Source: Sinobaca qinghaiensis (GTDB lineage Bacteria > Bacillota > Bacilli > Bacillales > Marinococcaceae). Taken from it: a stretch of 64,000 bases of DNA. The stretch is taken from the NCBI RefSeq assembly GCF_003610495.1, contig NZ_RAPK01000006.1, forward strand, positions 623,451 to 687,450. Direction: 5' to 3'. The position numbers were made by a program, and so were the translations under genes. Position 1 is the first letter of the stretch, and every line of letters starts with the position of its first letter. Shown here in pieces: positions 1 through 8,681 of the stretch. The notes beneath the pieces were generated by a model. That model searched no databases, was not told where the DNA came from, and saw nothing but the letters and a program-made list of their open reading frames with translations.

Positions 1-108
1 GGAGATGCTGATGCGGACGGAGATGCTGACGCGGACGGAGATGCTGATGCGGACGGAGACGCCGACGCGGACGGAGATGCTGACGCGGATGGAGATGCCG
101 ACGCCGAT
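1..108 (+). repeat. Six tandem 18-bp repeats encoding GDADAD
   Basis: Six back-to-back 18-bp units (starting at 1, 19, 37, 55, 73 and 91) differ only at a few third codon positions and each encode Gly-Asp-Ala-Asp-Ala-Asp. The array may extend upstream of the window. Such near-identical in-frame units can expand or contract by slippage or recombination, changing stalk length. Confidence 0.9.
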
Positions 109-315
109 GGTACTGGCGCGGGAACTAACGTCGATGATAGTGGATCCGGTGGAGAGACATCTGCAGAAGAGGATAGTGGTCAGGCCGGAGCAGATGGCGA
201 AAGGCTGCCTGACACTGCTACAAATATCTTTACCATTGGATTAGCAGGACTTGGTATTGCATTGGCCGGTATTTTAGCAAAAGTTGCATTAAATAGAAGA
301 AATAAATGGCAGTAA
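1..315 (+). CDS. Wall-anchored surface protein, C-terminal end (LPDTA sorting signal); 5' end outside window
   Basis: The reading frame starts before the window and stops with TAA at 313-315. It reads six GDADAD hexapeptides, an acidic Gly/Ser/Glu linker, then LPDTA, a hydrophobic stretch of about 20 residues and the tail NRRNKWQ. This is the layout of a sortase substrate: sorting pentapeptide, membrane span, positive tail. LPxTA (with A rather than G in the last position) is the type of signal known for class D sortases such as the LPNTA-recognising enzymes of Bacillus, and a class D-like sortase lies 1.8 kb downstream. The Asp-rich repeats may bind cations, or simply be an extended salt-tolerant stalk (inference). 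The function of the missing N-terminal part cannot be told. Confidence 0.85.
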   Translation, partial: GDADADGDADADGDADADGDADADGDADADGDADADGTGAGTNVDDSGSGGETSAEEDSGQAGADGERLPDTATNIFTIGLAGLGIALAGILAKVALNRRNKWQ

Positions 316-322
316 ATAATAC

Positions 323-345
323 CTTCCCCCATTTTTTGGGGGAAG
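323..345 (+). terminator. Hairpin after the surface-protein gene (weak terminator or attenuator)
   Basis: CTTCCCCC and GGGGGAAG form a perfect 8-bp stem around an A/T loop, 8 bases after the stop codon. No U-run follows, so it is more likely a processing or attenuation hairpin than a strong terminator. It separates the surface-protein gene from the gene at 392. Confidence 0.5.
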
Positions 346-391
346 TACATACATAGAACATCGTTTCGTTTAATTAAAAGGAGGAACAGGC

Positions 392-2116
392 ATGCCTTGG
401 AAAATAGAAGAACAACTTAAAGGGTTTTCGCTGCTTAAACAGAGCCTGCTTTCCAAAGAAAAAGATATAGCTGAAAAAAACCGTGGTTTTTTTGGAAGAA
501 AACAGAAATTTATCGTGTTTCTTTCTGTCAGCGATGGCAGTAAGCGTGCGTCCGTTTATTCTGCTTCTGCTAATACGCTGGAGGCCGGCATTAAAATGGT
601 TCAGCAGTTGTGCAGCAAAAACCTCAAATCTTCAGAACGTTTAATAGCGAGGCTGGAAGCCGTCGTTTCACCGGAGGCGATGACGTTAGAGGAGTTTTTC
701 ACGCTTTCCACAAAAACGAAAAAAAATTATCTGCGTAAAGGAATCTCCTTTGATGAGCAGTTTAATCTCGCTTTTATGGAACAGGAAGTGTTGAGCAACG
801 CCTTTATATTAAAATCAACTAAAAAAACACAGGATGTACTGTCGCTGAAAAACATCAATGCTTATGCAAAAGCCCATAGAGGGTTCCAATACCCCATACT
901 GGAAACTCATATTAAACAGGTTATTTTATTCAATACGATTGGGTTTTTCTGTGAAAATGACAGTGTGGAAGAATTGGAAAGTGGAGGGCTGAACCACGGC
1001 CGTAGAAAGCTGCCGGAAGCGGATGCCGATACGGTTTTTCAGGTAATAGAAAGCTCTTCCCGATTTTTGGCAGGGGAAGTAAAAGAAAATGGGGCCTTCA
1101 CATATGGGTATTTCACCCATTTTTATAAGGAAATCAAATGGTACAATATGCTTCGCCATGCAAGCACCATTTACTCTATGATCGAAGCTTATACATTAAC
1201 AAAAAGCACTGATTTAAAAAATTCAATTGATCGGGCTGTTGAATATTTAATTGATCAGGGTATCGTTTTAAAATCCCATCGCACCTATGGTACAGCCGCC
1301 TACGTAGTAGATGAAAAAAATGATAACGAAATCAAGCTGGGTGCTAATGGGGTTGCTCTGCTGGCCTTATGTAAATATACGAGCGTTTTCGAAGATACGT
1401 CTTATATGCACGTCATGAAAGCCCTTGGCAGGGGAATTCAATCCATGCAGGAAAAAGACGGCCGATTTGTTCACATTCTTTATGCGGAAGATCTTCAGGT
1501 GAAAGAAGCATTTCGAATCATTTATTATGACGGGGAAGCAGCCTTTGCATTAATGCGTCTGTATGAGTTGGATCGTGAGGAGAGCTGGCTTCGCACAGTA
1601 GTCCGCACGTTTGATTATTTTATAGAACATGATTACTGGAAACATCACGATCATTGGCTTAGCTATTGTACGAATGAGCTGACGAAGTATCTTCCTGAAG
1701 ATAAATATTTTCAGTTTGGTTTAAAAAACGTGCAACGAAAGCTGGAGTTTATTTACCACCGTGAAACAACCTATCCGACGTTTCTTGAGCTGTTAATGGC
1801 AGCCCATCATATGATAGAAGTAATGAAACAACAAGGAAAGAGCTACCTGCTGGAGGGTTTCCCGACCGAACGGGTTTACGAAACCATTGAAAAAAGAGCT
1901 TTGTATCAGCTGAATGGCTATTTTTTCCCCGAAACAGCTATGCACATGAAATATCCCAACAAAATTGAAGGAGCGTTTTTTATCAGGCATCACTCATTTC
2001 GCACGAGAATTGATGATATTGAACATTATTTATCCGGCTACTGCCATTATTATATGGAATATTTGGGAGAGGAGAGTCCTGCAGGGAAGCAGAAGGAGAT
2101 GATCCTGAATGATTAA
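392..2116 (+). CDS. Unrecognised toroid-like protein in a sortase operon (574 aa)
   Basis: I do not recognise a named family. The ATG follows the ribosome site AAGGAGG. There is no signal peptide, so it is probably cytoplasmic. Residues 1-90 form a small basic domain. The rest, from about residue 210, shows repeated helical hairpin motifs such as YNMLRHAST, GANGVALLALCKY and YDGEAAFALMRLYEL. These resemble the alpha/alpha toroid of six-hairpin glycosidases, epimerases and terpenoid cyclases, but with no catalytic set that I can assign. It lies between a sortase substrate and its probable sortase and overlaps the sortase gene by 8 bp, so it is probably co-translated with it and may act in surface-protein or envelope modification (inference). 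Confidence 0.7.
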   Translation: MPWKIEEQLKGFSLLKQSLLSKEKDIAEKNRGFFGRKQKFIVFLSVSDGSKRASVYSASANTLEAGIKMVQQLCSKNLKSSERLIARLEAVVSPEAMTLEEFFTLSTKTKKNYLRKGISFDEQFNLAFMEQEVLSNAFILKSTKKTQDVLSLKNINAYAKAHRGFQYPILETHIKQVILFNTIGFFCENDSVEELESGGLNHGRRKLPEADADTVFQVIESSSRFLAGEVKENGAFTYGYFTHFYKEIKWYNMLRHASTIYSMIEAYTLTKSTDLKNSIDRAVEYLIDQGIVLKSHRTYGTAAYVVDEKNDNEIKLGANGVALLALCKYTSVFEDTSYMHVMKALGRGIQSMQEKDGRFVHILYAEDLQVKEAFRIIYYDGEAAFALMRLYELDREESWLRTVVRTFDYFIEHDYWKHHDHWLSYCTNELTKYLPEDKYFQFGLKNVQRKLEFIYHRETTYPTFLELLMAAHHMIEVMKQQGKSYLLEGFPTERVYETIEKRALYQLNGYFFPETAMHMKYPNKIEGAFFIRHHSFRTRIDDIEHYLSGYCHYYMEYLGEESPAGKQKEMILND

Positions 2117-2906
2117 AAAAATAACATCTTTATTAATCGCTGCCGGGCTCGCTATGGTCGGTTTCAGCGTATACGATTATATGTCCGTCCAGCAGGAGGA
2201 AGCAGCTACAGTCGGGGAAATTGAAGAACTGCTTGGAAAAGATGAAGAAGAGCAAGGCGAGTCCAGCTGGTTTTCCTTCTTCGACAGTCCGGGCGGCAGT
2301 TCTTCTTCTGTGCCAGCCGAAGAGGAGGGGTCTGAAACAAGCACAGCGACCTCAATAGAAGAAACCCCGGATCAAGGCCAGAACTTAGAACAAGCAGACC
2401 CTGCCGGGAGAGAAAATTCCTCTCGGGATGAAATATCCGGACATGATGAAGATATGGCGCAGACACCGGAAAATTCATCTGATTCTTCAGAACAGGCGGA
2501 TGCTTTTAACCCACAGACCGGTGACGGTATAGCTCTGCTTCATATTCCATCGATTGGGGCCGAACTTCCCGTAGTAGAAGGGGTGGATGCGGACAGTCTC
2601 CGCAAAGGGGTGGGCCATATGACAGAAACCGTACTTCCCGGCCAGGGGGAGCAGATACTATTTTCCGGCCACCGGGACACGACCTTTACCGATTTCGGAG
2701 AATTGGAAAACGGTGATCGATTTATTGTAGAACTGCCTTATGGAACATATGAATATGAAATGAGGCATTCAGAAATTGTCGATCGGGAAGATAGAAGTGT
2801 CATCCGTCCCATGGGTGAAGAGGTGTTAACACTTTCTACCTGTTATCCCTTTAACTACTTAGGTGATTCTCCGGAAAGGTTTATCATCTACGCTTACCCT
2901 GTATAA
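2109..2906 (+). CDS. Class D-type sortase
   Basis: Transpeptidase that cleaves a sorting signal and links the substrate to the wall. An N-terminal membrane anchor (about residues 7-25) is followed by a long acidic Ser/Glu linker (30-135) and the sortase barrel (140-265). The catalytic residues are visible: His188 in SGHRDT, Cys245 in LSTCYPF and Arg257 in SPERF. The short barrel ending in YAYPV fits class D (YhcS-like) enzymes. The ATG overlaps the upstream gene by 8 bp. The LPDTA protein at the window start is the obvious substrate (inference). The acidic linker is longer than in typical family members. Confidence 0.9.
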   Translation: MIKKITSLLIAAGLAMVGFSVYDYMSVQQEEAATVGEIEELLGKDEEEQGESSWFSFFDSPGGSSSSVPAEEEGSETSTATSIEETPDQGQNLEQADPAGRENSSRDEISGHDEDMAQTPENSSDSSEQADAFNPQTGDGIALLHIPSIGAELPVVEGVDADSLRKGVGHMTETVLPGQGEQILFSGHRDTTFTDFGELENGDRFIVELPYGTYEYEMRHSEIVDREDRSVIRPMGEEVLTLSTCYPFNYLGDSPERFIIYAYPV

Positions 2907-2975
2907 GAGCAGTCTGTCTAAAATTTAGATAAGGGATATAGATTATGAATTGTTAAATTTGACTGTGAGTGAATT

Positions 2976-3001
2976 AAAAGGCGTAAAATTAACCGCCTTT
3001 T
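2976..3001. terminator. Bidirectional terminator between the sortase and AraC genes
   Basis: AAAAGGCG and CGCCTTTT form a perfect 8-bp stem between the convergent genes. It overlaps the last codon and stop of the minus-strand AraC gene. A/T tracts on both sides allow action in either direction. Confidence 0.65.
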
Positions 3002-4194
3002 CGAAATTCGTTAGGGGTCTGTTTTGTTACTTTTTTAAATTGATGCGTAAAATAACTTTGGCTCTGAAAACCGCAGTAATAAGAAATGTCTAAAATCGAA
3101 TGGGTGGAATGTCTGAGGAAATGTTTGGCCTTACTGATTCGTTTATTCAGAAGAAATTCCTGAATGGAGTAGCCGGTGTCTTTTTTAAAAAGAGTGGAGA
3201 TGTAGTTGGGGTGACGGCTGCAGTAGTCCGCAATATCCTTTAAAGATATATTCTCATGCAGATGCTTTTCTATATATTCTACAATCAGTTGAGTCATTCG
3301 ATTGTAGTCGGCGGTAACATGGCGTTTAATTCTTAAAAGAACGGTTTTTAACAATTGCTGCTCCAATGACCGGCGGATTTCAGGAATTTCGATATTTTGC
3401 TGGGCTTCGACTTTCTTAATTAACGATTCGCCCAGCTTTATGGTCTGCAGAGGATCAAGGCCTGCTTCAATAGCGGTGCGGATGATCGTATTAACGAAAA
3501 CAATAAGGTTATTTTTAATGGAACGGGAGTGGGTGCTTGCCAGCGTCAGGGAATCATAACGATCAAATGACGGCATAAGTTCTAATACTTGCTCGTCTCC
3601 GTTTCTCAAAAGGTGAAGAAATTGTTGTTCGAGTTTATAAGGGAAAGGAGTATACTCTTCGGACTGCTGAAATATTTGGTCTTCCGGTAGAATATCTTCT
3701 TCAAATTCCGTACTGCTTTCGTTAGATGAAGGGTAGGCATGTGTTTTTATCAAACGAAGCATATCTTTTAAATAATTAATCTGTCTTAGCGTACAGGAAG
3801 GAGGAACAGGAGTTGTGGTCGGTATTAATTCATCTTTCCGAAGTTTTGAGGATGCACTTTTTTCAAAAGAAAAGAGAGGTGGATTTTCTAAAAGGAAAGG
3901 ACCAGCTGCTATCCATTCTTCTTCAAGAGATAAATGTTTACTGACGATGAAATGGTAATTGTTGGAGTCAGAAACTAACTTCACACAGGAAGGGTCTTCT
4001 AAAGAAGTATCCTCGGTTAATAATTTCTGCAGATACGCTCGGTCGAACACATACCATGGGTCGATATCCGGACGTGCAGAATGAATTTCCCCTCTGTGAT
4101 TAAATATGCAGATAGGAAGCCTGGTTGTATAGTGAAAAAAAGCCAGCTGTTCTGTAATGGATTGAAAATGGAAAGATGACTCGGATAAAGGCAT
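2989..4194 (-). CDS. AraC-family transcriptional regulator
   Basis: DNA-binding regulator of 401 aa. The last 100 residues form the double helix-turn-helix of the AraC/XylS family, with NISLKDIADYCSRHPNYIS as the first recognition unit and ILDISYYCGFQSQSYFTHQFKKVTKQTPNEFR as the typical second unit and signature. The N-terminal 300 residues lack an AraC cupin and look like a separate sensory region of the YesN/YesS-like type (about residues 15-110), followed by a helical linker. ATG start; AGGAGGGG lies just upstream. It is transcribed away from, and in the same direction as, the MurE-like gene but is separated from it by a terminator. The ligand and target genes cannot be deduced. Confidence 0.85.
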   Translation of the reverse strand: MPLSESSFHFQSITEQLAFFHYTTRLPICIFNHRGEIHSARPDIDPWYVFDRAYLQKLLTEDTSLEDPSCVKLVSDSNNYHFIVSKHLSLEEEWIAAGPFLLENPPLFSFEKSASSKLRKDELIPTTTPVPPSCTLRQINYLKDMLRLIKTHAYPSSNESSTEFEEDILPEDQIFQQSEEYTPFPYKLEQQFLHLLRNGDEQVLELMPSFDRYDSLTLASTHSRSIKNNLIVFVNTIIRTAIEAGLDPLQTIKLGESLIKKVEAQQNIEIPEIRRSLEQQLLKTVLLRIKRHVTADYNRMTQLIVEYIEKHLHENISLKDIADYCSRHPNYISTLFKKDTGYSIQEFLLNKRISKAKHFLRHSTHSILDISYYCGFQSQSYFTHQFKKVTKQTPNEFRKGG

Positions 4195-4375
4195 CTAACC
4201 CCTCCTTAAGATAATCTTTATATATTTATAAAAATCTTATAATAATAGAAAAAAGCAGATTCATAATATAGTAGTCTTTAATTACTTTAATCTGGCGACT
4301 AAAGTTCTAGTTTTATTATATCTAATTTTCAACAAAATTCCAATAGTGTTTAAATATGTAACTTAATAGTGCATT

Positions 4376-4410
4376 AAAAAGGACTGCCGGTTTAAAGGGC
4401 AGTCCTTTTT
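4376..4410. terminator. Terminator downstream of the MurE-like gene
   Basis: A-tract, then GGACTGCC and GGCAGTCC as a perfect 8-bp stem, then a T-tract. It works on the minus strand after the MurE-like gene and precedes the AraC promoter region. Confidence 0.85.
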
Positions 4411-4437
4411 ACGTATATACCTTTTTATCTTCCGAAG

Positions 4438-5946
4438 TCATCCTTGAATAATGTTTGGGGTTTTTTCTTTATCAAAGAAATCCTGAATAACCTGCAGCTC
4501 ATCGTAAGGAACCTGTTCTCCTTTTACGTGCTGATAGCCGCCGAAGCCTAATCCGGTAATAAGTACCAGATCCCCCTCCTCTGACAGGGACAGGGAACGG
4601 TGAATGGCATCCTGCCTTAGAGGTTCTTTATATACATTCGAGGCGTTAGGGTCGCTGAAGCCGGATGCTACATCTTCTGCTACTTTTTCCCGGTCTACAA
4701 AACCAGGGTGGTCAACGCTGACAACAAATGCATCTGCTTTACCTTCTGCTGCCTTAGCCATTTTAGGCCTTTTACCAGGGTCTCTTAAACCAATGCCTGT
4801 CAGCATTAAAATAAGTCTGCGGTGCTTAAGCTTTTTAGCAGCTTCAATGACCAGTTCGAGCGCGTCGGGCGTATGTGCATAATCCAGAATTATTTTGTAG
4901 CTCGGGTAATGATCAATTATCTGGAAACGTCCTTCCGGTCCTTCAATAAATGGAAGCTGGGCAACAATCTGATCTTCTTCCAATCCTAAATGAATACAGG
5001 CACATACAGAAGAAAGAAGGTTGGATACGTTATACGTGCCAAAGATTGGCACATGAATGTCATACCGGTTGTTTTGGATAACGATCGTTAACGATGTACC
5101 GTGTTCGTCGGGAACGATCTGTTCTGCATATACATCAGCTTTTGTTTCGATACTATACGTTAATAGAGGGCCTTTGAAAATGGAGAGAATATCATCGGAC
5201 ATTCCTTCATCGTCAAGATTTACTACGGCGCGTTTGGACTGCAGAAACAATTTAAGTTTAGACTGCTTATAATGATTCATCGTTTCATGAAAATCCAAAT
5301 GCTCGGGTGAAAGGTTCGTATGAATACCGACGTCAAACATAATACCGTGAAGACGCTGCTGTTCAATGGCAATAGAAGTGGCTTCGAGCGATACTGCTTT
5401 TGCCCCGTTTTGGTATATTCTATCAAAAATAGCATGCAGATCCGGTGCTTCCGGTGTGGTAGGTGTTGTCTGCTTAAACATAAGTTTGCTTTTATGATCC
5501 CACATACCTGCTGTTCCCATAATGCCTGTAGGAACTGCCAGACGATTAAGCAGTGTACGTGTATATGCCGTTACGGTCGTTTTTCCGTTTGTTCCCGTAA
5601 CGGCAACGGTCTTTAAAGATTTATGAACAAAATTATGGAAAAATATTGAAAATTCTGCCATTGCGATTTTTGAATCGGCAACTTCAAGAAACGTAATTGA
5701 AGGAAAAGCGGCGGCAAGTTCCTGGAGAAATGGTCCGTTCGAACCGACAATCATTGATGCTCCGTTGTTGATTGCTTCCCTGGCATATTCGTGTCCATCC
5801 GCCTGAGAGCCGATAATACAAAAGAAGGCAGCGTTTTTTTCTGCATTCGAAGAGTTATAGCACAGGGAGTCGACCTCCGTCTGTTCCGGTCCCCATATAG
5901 ACGTAATAGATAGGTGCTGCTGTGCAGTTGTTAGCGAGAAAAGCAT
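4438..5946 (-). CDS. MurE-like Mur ligase, atypical
   Basis: Mur-ligase family protein of 502 aa with all three domains: an N-terminal UMP-binding-like domain, a central ATPase with P-loop TGTNGKTT (about 117-124) and the TTPTTPE and HLDFHETMNHYKQSK motifs, and a C-terminal domain with LDYAHTPDAL. Canonical MurE adds the third peptide residue to UDP-MurNAc-dipeptide. The meso-diaminopimelate motif DNPR reads DHPG here, the usual GKGHE near the end reads GLGFG, and no division-cell-wall genes flank it. I take it as a paralogue with altered amino-acid specificity or another substrate. The ATG at 5946 is 8 nt from AAAGGAG; the upstream in-frame GTG (5952) lies too close to that site. Confidence 0.8.
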   Translation of the reverse strand: MLFSLTTAQQHLSITSIWGPEQTEVDSLCYNSSNAEKNAAFFCIIGSQADGHEYAREAINNGASMIVGSNGPFLQELAAAFPSITFLEVADSKIAMAEFSIFFHNFVHKSLKTVAVTGTNGKTTVTAYTRTLLNRLAVPTGIMGTAGMWDHKSKLMFKQTTPTTPEAPDLHAIFDRIYQNGAKAVSLEATSIAIEQQRLHGIMFDVGIHTNLSPEHLDFHETMNHYKQSKLKLFLQSKRAVVNLDDEGMSDDILSIFKGPLLTYSIETKADVYAEQIVPDEHGTSLTIVIQNNRYDIHVPIFGTYNVSNLLSSVCACIHLGLEEDQIVAQLPFIEGPEGRFQIIDHYPSYKIILDYAHTPDALELVIEAAKKLKHRRLILMLTGIGLRDPGKRPKMAKAAEGKADAFVVSVDHPGFVDREKVAEDVASGFSDPNASNVYKEPLRQDAIHRSLSLSEEGDLVLITGLGFGGYQHVKGEQVPYDELQVIQDFFDKEKTPNIIQG

Positions 5947-5952
5947 AGTCAC

Positions 5953-6324
5953 GACTCCTTTTATGAGATAACGTGCTGTTTGAGCACTTTTCTGGTGTAT
6001 AAATAATGTATACGAAAATATAGAGCGATCGGATCACTTATTATGTATAAATTGTTTTTACTATATTATTAAGTACCCTGTCCTGAGCATGTAAAAACGT
6101 TTTAAAAAGGCTATACAGAAAAATAGGAAGTTTGATCGACACACGCTCAACATAAACCAGCTTTTCTAAGTATAAACGCTAGCCCTATAATAATCCAATA
6201 ATTAAAAGTAAGGATTTTCCCCGGCGGCAATACCCAATTCACCCAGGCATTATAAAAGGTGACTAAAAGTGAATAATAATAAGAATATACCGCTGTGCTA
6301 TATATTGTTTAATGCAATTACTGC
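5953..6324. other. Intergenic region upstream of the MurE-like gene
   Basis: About 370 bases, AT-rich, between two minus-strand genes. It should hold the MurE-like promoter on the minus strand. I see no convincing terminator after the exporter gene, no RNA gene and no protein-coding frame. Confidence 0.4.
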
Positions 6325-7380
6325 TCAAAAGCCGGATGTATCTTCTTCATATTGAGCATGAATGTTTTCCAGTTCTTCCAGCACATCGTGAATGGACAGC
6401 AGAACATATAAAATAATTACTTCCCCGGAAAAATGATGATGATAGGCGGATTCATTCGTTTCCGGCCAATCAAGCTGTACCTGCCGAAAAGTGTAGTCCA
6501 GCTGTTCGATAACTTGATAATGCGCCTCCGTTATGCTCCGGCTTTTCCGCTCCAGCACGTTGGCGATGGAGTGGGCAGCCTGATTTACGACCTCCTGCTT
6601 TTCCGGAAAAAGATTAAAATGATCGTCTTTGAGCATAAATAAGCTGTGCGTATGGTAAATAATCCGTTCCAATGCATAAAGCTGTTCTTTTTGATAAGTG
6701 AAAAACATCATATCCCGGTCGCTGTAGCGGTGGTATTTCCATTCTTTTTTCTGGTGGGAAATCAGTTCAATAGAAGCATTCAGCTGTCTTTGCATATCGG
6801 AAAAACGCTTTCGGGTGTAATTTTTGGATTCCCCGGTCTCCACAATTTCCGCCATTTTTTCAAGGAGGAGCCGGCCGGCCTGGGAAAACAGTACATCATT
6901 TTTTTCCGCCACCATTCTTGAGAAATGAGGAGGGAGAATGGTGAGGTTAACGATGGTGGATACGCTGATTCCAATCAGCGTGGTGCCGGCACGCTGAATG
7001 AATTCGATCAAATAAGGAGCTTCTGCCACAGGGATCATCAACACGGCTGTCAGTGTAGCAACCAGAATTCCTGCTTCCAAACGAAGCTTATAGCATATGT
7101 AAATGGTCAGCACGGCCGCCAGCGTAAACGCAACAGCGGACTGGCCGAATACAAACAAAGAGCCTAAAGAAAGCGCGGTGCCGATTAAAGTTGCGGGAAA
7201 GCGCTGCAGTCCCTTCTGCACGCTGTCGGCTGCCGTTGGTTCGAGCGTCACTACAGCGGCGATTACGGCAAAAGCCGGAGGGAGTTCGAAAAACCGGCAG
7301 ATCAGTACAGTGAAAAAAACGGCGAGCGCTGTTTTTATCATCCGCTCCCCTCTTATTTTAGAAACCCATTTTTTTATCAT
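6325..7380 (-). CDS. Aromatic acid exporter family (ArAE/FUSC-like, YqjA-type) membrane protein
   Basis: 351 aa. The first 150 residues hold five or six hydrophobic spans with the family signature around PPAFAVIAAVVTLEPTAADS. The second half (about 160-351) is a soluble helical domain like the ArAE_1 C-terminal domain of B. subtilis YqjA-type proteins. The family is annotated as exporting aromatic carboxylates, although substrates of Bacillus members are mostly unproven. The start is the ATG after a weak AGGAAGGCG. It stands alone, divergent from the dehydrogenase gene at 7547. Confidence 0.8.
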   Translation of the reverse strand: MIKKWVSKIRGERMIKTALAVFFTVLICRFFELPPAFAVIAAVVTLEPTAADSVQKGLQRFPATLIGTALSLGSLFVFGQSAVAFTLAAVLTIYICYKLRLEAGILVATLTAVLMIPVAEAPYLIEFIQRAGTTLIGISVSTIVNLTILPPHFSRMVAEKNDVLFSQAGRLLLEKMAEIVETGESKNYTRKRFSDMQRQLNASIELISHQKKEWKYHRYSDRDMMFFTYQKEQLYALERIIYHTHSLFMLKDDHFNLFPEKQEVVNQAAHSIANVLERKSRSITEAHYQVIEQLDYTFRQVQLDWPETNESAYHHHFSGEVIILYVLLSIHDVLEELENIHAQYEEDTSGF

Positions 7381-7546
7381 AATAAAACGCCTTCCTGCAA
7401 TAATATCTTTTTTCAGTATAAAGGAAAAAAATAAACATGTCTTGGTGCTTTAAAGGAAAACGGTTTCGAAATCTTCTTAAGTAAGGTACTCTGAAATATA
7501 AGATAAGATTCGTTTGAAGCAAAATCACCTGGATGGAGGGGCAGCT

Positions 7547-8560
7547 ATGAAAGCAGTAGGTTTTTATCAATATCTTCCTATAGAAGAAAAAGAAAGTTTC
7601 CTTAACGTAGAAGTACCGGATCCGGTACCGGGTACACATGACCTCGTTGTTCGAGTGAAGGCCGTTTCCGTCAACCCCGTAGACACAAAAACGCGGATGT
7701 CCAAAGGATCTGAAGTAACAGAGGATCATCCACAGATCATCGGATGGGACGCTGCAGGTGTAGTAGAAGCCGTCGGCGAACACTGCCAGATTTTTAAGCC
7801 GGGAGACGAAGTATACTATGCGGGAGATAAGTCACGTCCCGGAGCCTATGGGGAAAAACACATAGTGGATGAACGTATCGTCGGCAAGAAGCCAAGACAG
7901 CTCAGCTTTGCAGAGAGTGCTGCTTTGCCGTTGACGGCCATCACCGCCTGGGAAGGTATGTTTACCAGGCTGGGCATTGATTCGGAGAAAGATCAGTATA
8001 AATCTATTTTAATTATCGGTGGAGCAGGAGGAGTGGGCTCGATTGCAATCCAGCTTGCCAAATGGGCAGGCCTGCATGTGATTGCAACTGCTTCCAGACC
8101 GGAAACAGAGGAATGGTGCACAAAGATGGGCGCCGATGAAGTGATTAATCACCGGGAGCCGCTCCTTTCCCAGCTGCAGGCGCTTGGAATTGAGAGCGTT
8201 CCATACATTTTCTGTCTAAATGACACCGCCTATCATTGGGGAAACATGGTTGACTCCATCGCGCCGCAGGGAAAAATCTGCTCTATTGTTGGATCTAAGG
8301 AGGCGCTCGATCTTTCCCAGCTTCAGCACAAAAGTGTTACATTTGCCTGGGAATACATGTTTACAAGGGCGCTGTACCAGACCGATGATATGATTGCCCA
8401 GCACCGGCTGCTTACAGAAGTCAGCGAGCTTCTCGATAAAGGAGCGCTTCAGACTACGTTGACGGTAACATTGTCACCGCTCGAAGCCGATACGGTGAAA
8501 GAGGCTCACAAAAAAGTAGAATCCGGAAAAATGATCGGAAAGCTTGTTATAGAAGTGTAG
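7547..8560 (+). CDS. Zinc-binding-type alcohol dehydrogenase family / quinone-reductase-like protein (paralogue 1)
   Basis: MDR-superfamily NAD(P)H oxidoreductase of 337 aa: an N-terminal GroES-like fold (VSVNPVDTKTR, GWDAAGVVEAVG) and a Rossmann domain with IIGGAGGVGSIAIQLAK. The Cys/His ligands of zinc enzymes are not evident, so it is probably a zinc-free quinone or enone reductase. The ATG at 7547 has GGAGGGG 6-7 nt upstream; an in-frame TTG 33 bases earlier has no such site. It is closely similar throughout to the protein at 10304. Followed by a strong terminator, so it is monocistronic. Confidence 0.85.
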   Translation: MKAVGFYQYLPIEEKESFLNVEVPDPVPGTHDLVVRVKAVSVNPVDTKTRMSKGSEVTEDHPQIIGWDAAGVVEAVGEHCQIFKPGDEVYYAGDKSRPGAYGEKHIVDERIVGKKPRQLSFAESAALPLTAITAWEGMFTRLGIDSEKDQYKSILIIGGAGGVGSIAIQLAKWAGLHVIATASRPETEEWCTKMGADEVINHREPLLSQLQALGIESVPYIFCLNDTAYHWGNMVDSIAPQGKICSIVGSKEALDLSQLQHKSVTFAWEYMFTRALYQTDDMIAQHRLLTEVSELLDKGALQTTLTVTLSPLEADTVKEAHKKVESGKMIGKLVIEV

Positions 8561-8570
8561 TAAACAAAGA

Positions 8571-8600
8571 ACCGCGGCGCTGCATAGGCTGCGGTTTTTC
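8571..8600 (+). terminator. Terminator of dehydrogenase paralogue 1
   Basis: ACCGCGGC and GCTGCGGT pair with one mismatch around a 9-base loop, followed by TTTTT. Confidence 0.75.
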
Positions 8601-8615
8601 TGTCTGTGAACTTTA

Positions 8616-8631
8616 TGTGAAAAAATTCACA
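8616..8631. promoter_or_regulatory. Rex operator 1 (upstream of -35)
   Basis: TGTGAAAAAATTCACA matches the Rex (redox repressor) palindrome TTGTGAA-N4-TTCACAA known from Bacillus. It lies 5 bases upstream of the -35 element of the nox promoter. Confidence 0.85.
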
Positions 8632-8636
8632 AATGC

Positions 8637-8665
8637 TTGCAGAACATATAAAGGCGTACTATACT
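8637..8665 (+). promoter_or_regulatory. Sigma-A promoter of the NADH oxidase gene
   Basis: TTGCAG (-35, 8637-8642), a 17-base spacer and TATACT (-10, 8660-8665). The expected transcription start is near 8672, placing Rex operators 2 and 3 in the early transcribed region. Confidence 0.75.
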
Positions 8666-8681
8666 AAGGTTAACAAATAAA

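Noticed and set aside
1-108. Repeat array as a CRISPR array
   Set aside because: Units are contiguous 18-mers without spacers and lie in a coding frame.
5-244. Open frame reading MLMRTEMLTRTEM... over the 5' repeats
   Set aside because: It is an out-of-phase reading of the 18-bp repeat; the GDADAD frame continues into LPDTA, a span and a basic tail, which is a real protein end.
7358-7783. Minus-strand frame across the ArAE-dehydrogenase divide
   Set aside because: It runs antisense through the dehydrogenase start and the ribosome site; translation is Phe/Tyr-rich noise.
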